Positions 57,248-64,000 of a stretch of 64,000 bases of DNA are shown piece by piece. Where the stretch lies: the NCBI GenBank assembly GCA_026708305.1, contig JAPOVD010000001.1:159497-223496 (forward strand). Direction: 5' to 3'. This stretch comes from Nitrososphaerota archaeon (GTDB lineage Archaea; Thermoproteota; Nitrososphaeria; Nitrososphaerales; Nitrosopumilaceae). The position numbers and the translations under genes are program-made. The notes under the pieces were generated by a model that worked only from the letters and a program-made list of their open reading frames with translations, was not told the DNA's origin and ran no database searches. Numbering within the stretch: position 1 is the first letter of the stretch; each line of letters opens with the position of its first letter.

Positions 57248-58192
57248 CTATAAATTACCATTGTTAATATCAGTAAGACACTTCATAATATCATTTTTAT
57301 TTACTTTGATAGGATTTGGATTTAAGTGACCTACATCAGTCATTATTATATCTGCAGCTTGATCTATTGGAATTTTTAAATTTAATTTATCAAATCCTAA
57401 TTTTTCTATACATTCTTTAAATTCATTATAAAAAATGGATTTGTTAAATTTATGGGCAACTGTAGTACAAGAAGATAAAGAATAGCCATGAGGTATTCCT
57501 TCATTAGAATAAGCATATGATAATGCATGTCCCAATGTAGTTGAACAATTACCAAATCCCATACCAGAAAGCATTGATCCATATGGATAGCATTCTGGTT
57601 TATTATTCATGATAGCATCATAAAGAATTTCAAATGCTTTTTTACATAGTGTTTTGGTAAAATCGTTTCCCAGTTTGCTATCATAGCCTTCTGTAGCTTG
57701 TGCACATGCATCACAAACAGAATTTTTGATAATTTGTTCAGGAGTACCGTCTAAAAAGTAAGAATCTACAATAGCGACGTCTGCCAAAAATTCATCTTCA
57801 CGTAATAATTTTTTTTTACCATCAAATTTTAGTACGCAATAAGTTGTCATCTCAGCACCCGTACCAAATGTTGTTGGTATTAAAATTTTGGTAGTATGCA
57901 TCTTGGCTGAAGAATATTTGGCTACATCTAGAGAGCTACCGCCACCCAATCCTATAATAGCAGATAGATTTTTAGATTTATGTTTATCCATTACAGAATT
58001 AATATCATCAATAGATGGTTCTGGCATCACAGTATCATGTAAGATGTAATCTTGGATTTTCATTTTATCAATCCATTTATACGATAGATCTTTAGATGCT
58101 GTAGTTATAATTAATGCGTTTTTTGGGTATTCTGTCTCAGACAATGCATTCTTGCCAAAATTAATGACTTTAGGGATTTTAACACTAAACAT
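57248..58192 (-). CDS. Iron-containing alcohol dehydrogenase-like protein
   Basis: A 314-aa group III-type dehydrogenase. The NAD motif is IIGLGGGSSLDVAKY, followed by ILIPTTFGTGAEMTTYCVLKF; metal-ligand region DACAQATEGYDS and LGHALSYAYSNEGIPHGYS supply Asp and His ligands. It is shorter than the usual ~380 aa. In thaumarchaea related enzymes have been proposed for semialdehyde reduction or phosphonate synthesis; neither can be decided here. Confidence 0.85.
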   Translation of the reverse strand: MFSVKIPKVINFGKNALSETEYPKNALIITTASKDLSYKWIDKMKIQDYILHDTVMPEPSIDDINSVMDKHKSKNLSAIIGLGGGSSLDVAKYSSAKMHTTKILIPTTFGTGAEMTTYCVLKFDGKKKLLREDEFLADVAIVDSYFLDGTPEQIIKNSVCDACAQATEGYDSKLGNDFTKTLCKKAFEILYDAIMNNKPECYPYGSMLSGMGFGNCSTTLGHALSYAYSNEGIPHGYSLSSCTTVAHKFNKSIFYNEFKECIEKLGFDKLNLKIPIDQAADIIMTDVGHLNPNPIKVNKNDIMKCLTDINNGNL

Positions 58193-58231
58193 AGTTATTA
58201 ATATTTATAATTATTATTATATCTTAGTATA

Positions 58232-59542
58232 TTGATTAGCAATGGATATAAACAATTTATTAAAAATTATTTTGAATTAGCTACCAATAAGAATAAAAAA
58301 TTAGTTTTGGATATTTTAATACATGGTTTAAATTCATCAAATCCATTATCTACAATGTCAAGAATAATTAATAATAATAAAATTATGTTTCGTAATCATT
58401 CTGTAGTTTTATCAAATTTTGATAATTTATATACAATAGCTATAGGTAAAGCTGCAGACGCCATGACTATGTCAATAAATAACATAATCAGAATAAAAAA
58501 AGGAGTGATAATAATTCCCAAAAATACAAAATCAATAATTTATCATAAAAAATTTAAAATTATTAACTCTGGGCATCCACTTCCAAATAAAAATAGCATA
58601 AGCGCAGCAAGATATGTTATTAAATTTTTACAGGCAAGAAAAAAGAATGAGTTTATAATTTTTCTCATATCAGGAGGTGGATCTGCTTTATTAGCCAATC
58701 CAGACAAAATTACATTAGAAGATAAAATAAAAACTACAGAAATTTTGTTAGAATCAGGAATGACTATCCATGATGTAAATTTGATAAGAAAATACATCTC
58801 AAAAATAAAAGGTGGCAAATTACTTGAATACGTTAATTGCAATTGGATAACTTTAGTAATTTCAGATGTAGTTGGTGACAAATTAAACACTATTTCATCA
58901 GGATACACGTATTATAAAAAAGAAAATAATTTAAAAGCTTGGAAAATATTATGCAAATACAACCTACTAGAGAAATTACCAAATAATGTAATAAATAAAA
59001 TACAATCTGATATTTTTAAAATAGAAACAATAAATGCAAATCAAAATTTTAAAAATCATATAATTTTAAATAATTATGATTGTCTTGTAGCCATGTCAAA
59101 ATATGCACAAAAATTTGGAATCGATGTCACAATATTAAATAACATAAATGAAAATGTGGAAAAAATAGCTACAAAAATAGTTAAATTAATACCAAATAAA
59201 CAAAAATCATGTATTATATTTGGTGGAGAAACAACTGTCAACATATCCAATTCCGATTATGGGGTTGGAGGTAGAAATCAAGAATTGGTTTTGCGAATAT
59301 TAAAAAAATGTAAAGATAAAAAACAAAATCTGATTATAGCTTCTATCAATACGGATGGAGTCGATGGGAATACTAAATATGCAGGAGCTATATTAGAAAA
59401 CAAGCCAATACGAGATAATGAAATAGATAAGTATTTAAAAAATCATAATTCAAGCCTTTTTTTTAAGAAATATAATGGATTAATAAACACAGGACCAACT
59501 CATACTAATTTAGCAGATTTTGGAATTATATTTCAATCATAA
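58232..59542 (+). CDS. Glycerate 2-kinase (MOFRL family)
   Basis: A 436-aa protein. TIAIGKAADAMTMSIN, NSGHPLPNKNSISAARY, FLISGGGSALLANP and IFGGETTVNISNSDYGVGGRNQE outline the kinase N-domain and MOFRL C-domain; TDGVDGNTKYAGA is the C-terminal landmark. It phosphorylates glycerate to 2-phosphoglycerate. TTG start at 58232. Divergent from the Fe-alcohol dehydrogenase gene across 39 bp, so the two may share a control region. Confidence 0.92.
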   Translation: MISNGYKQFIKNYFELATNKNKKLVLDILIHGLNSSNPLSTMSRIINNNKIMFRNHSVVLSNFDNLYTIAIGKAADAMTMSINNIIRIKKGVIIIPKNTKSIIYHKKFKIINSGHPLPNKNSISAARYVIKFLQARKKNEFIIFLISGGGSALLANPDKITLEDKIKTTEILLESGMTIHDVNLIRKYISKIKGGKLLEYVNCNWITLVISDVVGDKLNTISSGYTYYKKENNLKAWKILCKYNLLEKLPNNVINKIQSDIFKIETINANQNFKNHIILNNYDCLVAMSKYAQKFGIDVTILNNINENVEKIATKIVKLIPNKQKSCIIFGGETTVNISNSDYGVGGRNQELVLRILKKCKDKKQNLIIASINTDGVDGNTKYAGAILENKPIRDNEIDKYLKNHNSSLFFKKYNGLINTGPTHTNLADFGIIFQS

Positions 59543-59549
59543 TTAATTA

Positions 59550-60554
59550 TCAAACCAATTTTCTATTTAATTCACGCAAAAATTTTTTGATTTTTGATTT
59601 TGGTATTACTGCACCGCATGCATTTTTATGTCCACCACCAGAACCACCACATTTAGATGCGATATTATTAGTTATTCTTCCAAGATGAAATTTGCATGAT
59701 TTTGAACCTCTAATTGATACTGCATATGCACCATGTTCAGATCTTTCTTTATATGCAACTCCAACATTTTTACCAGAAAGACCTAGAACAAAATTAACTG
59801 CGCCGCTAGCTCCAGAATCAAAAATTTCAACATATCCTAAATTACTCATTTTTTTCATATTTTTTTTGATTTTATCGATCATCAACGATAGTTTTTCTAC
59901 TTGAATTTGAGCTAATTCAAATGAGTTTGGAATTTGATGCGGATATTTTGAATTAGATAGTTCATCAACCAAATATAATAAATAATCTGGATCTTTTTGG
60001 TGACCTACAATATTGTAGGTCAATACAGTAGCATTGATTAATGTAAATTGTCTATCGTATATTTGTAGCAGCTGTGATGCTTTTTTTCTGTCATCCATAT
60101 AATCTGTTATTGAAGCACATGCAGCTAAGAATCTAAAGTGTCCAGAGAGTTTTCTCTTGTATTTGTCATAAACTTGTACTGTAGTACACTCTTTTATGTC
60201 ATGAATTACATTAATTTTTAGTTTGGTTAATCTAGTAATTACAGAAACAGATGCATCATGATGATCTATATATGTAATAGATATGCCATTATTTTTTAAT
60301 TCTGCCATTATTTCTATAAATACATCTTGATTTTTCTTGTTTAGGCCTAGATCACATATAAAAAGTTTTTTTAGTGTTTTATCGTGTTTTAGTTTTTCTA
60401 ATGTATCCATTTGTCCATGATAATCAACCAAGATTGAATCTCCACCAAATATTGCTTTAATCAATGCAGCTGAACATATACCATCTGCATCTTCTTTATG
60501 AGATAAACAAACTGTTGTTGTACGCTTAATTTTTTTTTCTGATTTTTTTTTCAT
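59550..60554 (-). CDS. DHH-family phosphoesterase
   Basis: A 334-aa protein. N-terminal SHKEDADGICSAALIKAIF (metal Asp residues), FICDLGLN and ITYIDHHDASV provide the DHH motifs; C-terminal DHHA1 carries GGSGGGHKNACGAVIP. Such proteins hydrolyse nucleotides, short RNA or cyclic dinucleotides. No fused regulatory domain is seen. Substrate unknown. Confidence 0.92.
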   Translation of the reverse strand: MKKKSEKKIKRTTTVCLSHKEDADGICSAALIKAIFGGDSILVDYHGQMDTLEKLKHDKTLKKLFICDLGLNKKNQDVFIEIMAELKNNGISITYIDHHDASVSVITRLTKLKINVIHDIKECTTVQVYDKYKRKLSGHFRFLAACASITDYMDDRKKASQLLQIYDRQFTLINATVLTYNIVGHQKDPDYLLYLVDELSNSKYPHQIPNSFELAQIQVEKLSLMIDKIKKNMKKMSNLGYVEIFDSGASGAVNFVLGLSGKNVGVAYKERSEHGAYAVSIRGSKSCKFHLGRITNNIASKCGGSGGGHKNACGAVIPKSKIKKFLRELNRKLV

Positions 60555-60658
60555 TATATTATAGACTAACTTCCTAAATTTAAATTAAAAAAATTCTATT
60601 AAATCTAAAAATTGTTTAATACATTAAATATTTATAATTTTTTCACGTTATTATTCAA

Positions 60659-61825
60659 ATGGGCACAAAGAATATTGGTTTACGGAACATAGAAGTGGCT
60701 GACACAAAAATATCTAGCATTGATGGGCAAAGAGGAAGATTAATTTACAGAGGTTATGATATATTAGATTTAACAAAAAACTCAAATTTCGAAGAAACAT
60801 GCTATTTGCTTTTATATGACGAATTACCTACAGCAAGCTCGTTAACAAAGTTTAAAAATAGTTTGTCAAGTGCAAGTGTAATACCAAAACAAATGCAAAA
60901 TAATATGAAAAATTGGCGTAAAGATGCAGATCCCATGGACATGTTACAAGCATTTGTGGCAGCTTTAGCTGGTTATTATGATGAAGAATTTTCTGATAAA
61001 AATTCTAGTTACGCTAGAGCTATAAATTTAATTGCTAAAATACCAGTTATAATAGCCAATTGGAATAGAATACGAAATAATTTAGATGTTATAGAGTCTG
61101 ATCCGAATTTAAATCACGCAGAAAATTTTTTGTATATGTTAACAGGCGAAAAACCTGATAATGATATCTCCAAGATTTTTGATGTATGTTTAGTTTTACA
61201 TGCGGATCATTCTTTTAATGCGTCTACTTTTACCGCAAGACAAGTAGCGTCTACTAGAGCACATATGTATTCAGCTGCAAGTGCAGCAATAGGTGCATTG
61301 AGTGGAGAATTACATGGTGGTGCTAATTATGAAGTTATGAAAATGTTATTAGATATTGAAAGTGAAGACAGAGTTGAACTATGGATAAAAAAATGTTTAA
61401 AAGAAAATGGAAAGATTATGGGCATGGGTCATGCAGTTTACAAGACATATGATCCTAGAGCTCAAGTGTTAAAGGAATTATCAAAAAAACTTGGAAAAAA
61501 AACTAATGAACCTTGGTTTGATATAACCCAAAAAGTAGAAAAAACAACAATTAAAGAAATAAAAAAAACTAAATGTTTAGATATATACCCTAACGTTGAT
61601 CTATATAGCGCATCTATTTATTATATGTTAAATATACCAGTAGATTTGAATACTCCAATATTTGCTATATCTCGAGTTGCTGGATGGACTGCACATATAA
61701 TTGAAGAAAAATTTGCAGAAGCAGCTCCAAAACCAGCTCTATATAGGCCTAAAGCTACATATGTAGGAAAATATTGCGGACCACATGGTTGCAAATACAA
61801 GACATTAGATTTAAGAACTAAATAA
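60659..61825 (+). CDS. gltA: Citrate synthase
   Basis: A 388-aa citrate synthase. GLRNIEVADTKISSIDGQRG, LVLHADHSFNASTFTARQVAST (catalytic His), GALSGELHGGANYEVM (His), GMGHAVYKTYDPRAQVLK (His) and FAISRVAGWTAHIIEE (Arg) are all in place, as is a C-terminal YVG segment. It condenses oxaloacetate and acetyl-CoA. Divergent from the DHH gene across ~100 bp. Confidence 0.97.
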   Translation: MGTKNIGLRNIEVADTKISSIDGQRGRLIYRGYDILDLTKNSNFEETCYLLLYDELPTASSLTKFKNSLSSASVIPKQMQNNMKNWRKDADPMDMLQAFVAALAGYYDEEFSDKNSSYARAINLIAKIPVIIANWNRIRNNLDVIESDPNLNHAENFLYMLTGEKPDNDISKIFDVCLVLHADHSFNASTFTARQVASTRAHMYSAASAAIGALSGELHGGANYEVMKMLLDIESEDRVELWIKKCLKENGKIMGMGHAVYKTYDPRAQVLKELSKKLGKKTNEPWFDITQKVEKTTIKEIKKTKCLDIYPNVDLYSASIYYMLNIPVDLNTPIFAISRVAGWTAHIIEEKFAEAAPKPALYRPKATYVGKYCGPHGCKYKTLDLRTK

Positions 61826-61843
61826 ATTGGCAACAGTATATTA

Positions 61844-62008
61844 TTAGATATCATTGTGTAAAACATGATAAATGACTTCATAAAATGTGATGTGTTTATC
61901 CTGTGCCAATTGATCTAATTGCTTTATTTCTTTTGCCAGTTGTTTATCACAAAATGATAATTCTACAATACTATCTACCATATTGATAAAGAATTTAGAG
62001 TCAATCAT
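61844..62008 (-). CDS. Small hypothetical protein
   Basis: A 54-aa ORF with ATG start on the minus strand. Composition is normal and helical (VDSIVELSFCDKQLAKEI, then a segment ending VIYHVLHND). No hydrophobic anchor or metal motif. It lies between gltA and the 62085 gene and is convergent with gltA. It is supported only by a coherent open frame. Confidence 0.5.
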   Translation of the reverse strand: MIDSKFFINMVDSIVELSFCDKQLAKEIKQLDQLAQDKHITFYEVIYHVLHNDI

Positions 62009-62084
62009 ATAATGTTATTTAATAATGATGTCATAATCTATATATTCAAATTATATAGACCATCAACTATTTTTTGATTGACAA

Positions 62085-62459
62085 ATGAAACATATTCTTT
62101 ATATGGACGGCAACAAAGAAAAAATTTCATGGGTTATAAAGTCTCGTGAAACAGTTAAACAAAGTAGAAAACATGCAGAAATATATTATAACAAGGTTAC
62201 AACAGAACAATCAAAATATATTGCATTACATGTAGGACTTTTTTGGGGAATTGGAACATTCATCATAAAAAACGAAGATAAAATATCTATAATGATAGAC
62301 TTAAAATCTATGTATAATGTGTTAACAGGTAATATTAAGAATAACGATTTTTTAATCAAAACTAGAATTAATTTTATAAATCACTTATTAAAATTACGCA
62401 AATTGGATTTAAAATATATTTTCATAGATCAGAAAGAAAATTTAGCAAAAATAACATAA
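62085..62459 (+). CDS. Hypothetical protein
   Basis: A 124-aa protein. It has an alternating strand/helix look (ISWVIKSRETVKQ, IALHVGLFWGIGTFIIKNED, ISIMIDLKSMYNVL) that could be a small alpha/beta fold, but no catalytic motif is clear. It converges with the TrmB-type regulator gene. Not recognised. Confidence 0.7.
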   Translation: MKHILYMDGNKEKISWVIKSRETVKQSRKHAEIYYNKVTTEQSKYIALHVGLFWGIGTFIIKNEDKISIMIDLKSMYNVLTGNIKNNDFLIKTRINFINHLLKLRKLDLKYIFIDQKENLAKIT

Positions 62460-62488
62460 TTATTGATTAGTAAGTGCACATAATAAAT

Positions 62489-63613
62489 TTATAATCGTTT
62501 GCTAAATTTTATATTAATTTTTTTCTGATTGTCAAATTTGTAAAATATTTTTGTTTCATACTCATGTTTTTGAAGGTAGTCATTTAGTAAGAATGCCCAT
62601 GGAAATAATGAATAGTTTATTTTGGATTCCAATATTATGTTTTTTGCGATTGGATCAAAATACAAATTCCCAAAGCACGTAATATTTAAAATAGAATTAA
62701 TCATATCTAAAAATTCTGATAGTGGTTTAATACTTACATATATGCCATACTTTTCTAAATATTCTAACAAATTTATACGTAGACCATTCGAAGAAAAAAA
62801 TTTAAATATGTAATCATGATTGCTATTTATTACGTTCATTGTTTCATATATTTCATGTGCCTGTTCTGTTGTCATGTCATGTAAGCTATTTATTTCATAT
62901 GAACAATCCCATAAATTACTAAATATTTTTGACATGTTAACATTCAATATTTTATCATCGTGAAATATAGCTGAAATATTATTTTTATTATCTAGGAATA
63001 AAATTTCTGATTCGTCAAAAATAAAACAATTTTGTATTATTTTCGATATACGTATTTTAGCTCCATTTGGAATTATTTTAAACTGTTTAGTGTTAATAGA
63101 TTGAGGAAGCATTAAAATTTGTATCTTTACGTTATTTTTCATCAAGTTAATAAGATGTTGTTTGCATTTAGATAATAATTCAATTCCATTATGATCCACC
63201 ATAACTTTTATAGTTGATTTCACATTCTTGAATAAAAGTTGAATTTTGAAGAAATTATTATATATATCTATGTGATGATAAATTTTTTCATCTAGTTTTT
63301 GTTTATTGTTTAAACTGATTTGTTTTAAATCATCAATAACTTTATTCATATTAGTAACTTTATGAATTTGTTTTTGTATGATCGAATTAAATGCATTAGT
63401 AGGACTTATCGCAGTACATATAATTGGTTTATATTTGGAAATAAGCACTAAATGTTTTTTTTCCAACTTCATCAATGTAGAATAAATTTTTGTTCTAGGA
63501 ATTCCCGAATGATATGCTAGATCACTAGCTGAAAGTGGTCCTTGAGATAGCAATGTTAAATATGCATTACTTTCATATTTGCTCAATCCAAATTCATCAA
63601 GTCTTATGTTCAA
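62489..63613 (-). CDS. TrmB-family transcriptional regulator
   Basis: A 374-aa protein. The N-terminal winged helix is LSKYESNAYLTLLSQGPLSAS, SGIPRTKIYSTLMKLEKKHL, the signature of TrmB-type regulators, followed by a coiled coil and a long effector-like C-domain rich in Asn/Ile. It is divergent from cdvC and could bind the palindromes in the shared 230-bp region. The ligand is unknown. Confidence 0.88.
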   Translation of the reverse strand: MNIRLDEFGLSKYESNAYLTLLSQGPLSASDLAYHSGIPRTKIYSTLMKLEKKHLVLISKYKPIICTAISPTNAFNSIIQKQIHKVTNMNKVIDDLKQISLNNKQKLDEKIYHHIDIYNNFFKIQLLFKNVKSTIKVMVDHNGIELLSKCKQHLINLMKNNVKIQILMLPQSINTKQFKIIPNGAKIRISKIIQNCFIFDESEILFLDNKNNISAIFHDDKILNVNMSKIFSNLWDCSYEINSLHDMTTEQAHEIYETMNVINSNHDYIFKFFSSNGLRINLLEYLEKYGIYVSIKPLSEFLDMINSILNITCFGNLYFDPIAKNIILESKINYSLFPWAFLLNDYLQKHEYETKIFYKFDNQKKINIKFSKRL

Positions 63614-63712
63614 TGCTGTTATTTGATGTGATTTTTATTTAACTTTAGATGTAATATTCCATCAAAATATTAGGTATGTTAATTTTTTATTTTATAAAAA
63701 AATAAAAGATTT

Positions 63713-63729
63713 ATAGATATAATATCTAT
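63713..63729. promoter_or_regulatory. 17-bp palindrome in trmB-type/cdvC spacer
   Basis: ATAGATAT-A-ATATCTAT is a perfect palindrome with a single central base, about 100 bp from the regulator's start. All-AT-rich composition makes chance formation easier, so it is only a candidate operator. Confidence 0.3.
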
Positions 63730-63788
63730 GTGTAAGTACTATCAAAAATTAATCTTTACGTTGTATAATTTTTTTAACCAAATTTTCG

Positions 63789-63816
63789 ATACCTATTTAC
63801 TCTATAGAATAGGTAT
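63789..63816. promoter_or_regulatory. Inverted repeat upstream of cdvC (candidate operator)
   Basis: ATACCTATT and AATAGGTAT form a perfect 9-bp inverted repeat with a 10-bp spacer, at -56 to -29 of the cdvC ATG. It overlaps where the basal promoter should be and contains G-C pairs, so it is stronger than random AT palindromes. A regulator bound here could control cdvC. Confidence 0.4.
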
Positions 63817-63844
63817 GCAAATGTAGTATTTATGTTGATAACAT

Positions 63845-64000
63845 ATGAGTTTAGCGCCACAAGAATTAGAGAACAGTGCAAGCAAGTATGCGTCTGAAGC
63901 TATAAAATATGATTCTAGTGGGTCATATGGAATGGCAATTACACATTATCAAAAAGCAGTTGATTCATTAATGAAGTTAATGAAATTTTATCCTAATAAT
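63845..64000 (+). CDS. cdvC: CdvC (Vps4-like) AAA ATPase, 5' part only
   Basis: 52 codons to the window edge: MSLAPQELENSASKYASEAI, then YGMAITHYQKAVDSLMKL. This is an MIT domain like the N-terminus of thaumarchaeal CdvC, the ATPase of ESCRT-III-type cell division. The AAA domain lies beyond the edge. The identification rests on the MIT domain only. Confidence 0.8.
   Translation, partial: MSLAPQELENSASKYASEAIKYDSSGSYGMAITHYQKAVDSLMKLMKFYPNN

Noticed and set aside
1-64000. CRISPR arrays, insertion sequences, prophage genes and rRNA
   Set aside because: No spaced direct repeats, transposase or integrase motifs, or rRNA-like stretches were seen.

Overview
The window comes from an ammonia-oxidising archaeon of the Thaumarchaeota (Nitrososphaerota), most likely the Nitrosopumilaceae. 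Lineage markers are CdvC with an MIT domain at the right edge, a membrane-anchored plastocyanin-like cupredoxin beside heme O synthase, DUF2024, archaeal EF-1 beta with its Zn-ribbon partner, ribosomal L40e, Alba, deoxyhypusine synthase, archaeal ProRS, two-domain Cdc48, CofE and a Cys-type Thi4. The DNA is very AT-rich (about 28-30% GC by eye, not computed). Many genes start with TTG and few have a Shine-Dalgarno, so leaderless transcription is likely. Low GC, a collagen-like gene and an alcohol dehydrogenase pseudogene would fit a streamlined marine or host-associated lineage, but that is inference.

Layout. 1-1865: collagen-like gene (runs off the left edge) divergent from a TPR/winged-helix protein. 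1841-7658: sulfur block with rhodanese, siroheme sulfite reductase, Thi4, thioredoxin reductase, cysteine synthase and TusA. 7694-11926: PHP protein, CofE (F420), SerB-like phosphatase, a small Cys protein, ProRS. 11959-14257: EgtB and EgtD, end to end (ergothioneine). 14316-22688: SMC, inositol-1-phosphate synthase, deoxyhypusine synthase, Alba, DinB with a PIP-box, and an archaeosortase-like protein with Ser in place of the usual Cys. 22804-28029: a beta-hydroxyacid dehydrogenase, an RNA-processing-type metallo-beta-lactamase, then one-carbon/purine genes purN, folD, 5-formyl-THF cyclo-ligase and purD. 28105-36647: IleRS, SucCD, L40e, an intron-containing tRNA-Val, PepF, pyruvoyl arginine decarboxylase, a tiny membrane protein and tRNA-Thr. 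36702-42440: lineage-specific small proteins, a YyaL-like thioredoxin-fold protein, the decayed alcohol dehydrogenase, a 400-bp gene-free stretch, DUF2024 and a JAMM peptidase. 42442-51529: cupredoxin, heme O synthase, Cdc48, EF-1 beta, Zn-ribbon, Pth2, a beta-propeller protein, TruD, geranylgeranyl reductase. 51585-64000: UvrB/UvrC, an F420-type luciferase-like oxidoreductase, Fe-alcohol dehydrogenase, glycerate kinase, DHH phosphoesterase, citrate synthase, a TrmB-type regulator and the start of cdvC.

How they fit together. Sulfite reductase, cysteine synthase, TusA, rhodanese, Thi4 and EgtBD together suggest a reduced-sulfur and thiol economy: sulfite to sulfide to cysteine, then to thiamine and ergothioneine. 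Citrate synthase and SucCD belong to central carbon metabolism. PurN, FolD and the cyclo-ligase supply folate one-carbon units.

No rRNA, CRISPR array, insertion sequence or prophage was seen. No single novel defence-like system stands out. The most interesting items are the tRNA-Val intron at 43/44, the Ser-type archaeosortase, the Cys-type Thi4, the collagen-like gene without a visible signal peptide, the ergothioneine pair, and the palindromes between the TrmB-type gene and cdvC.
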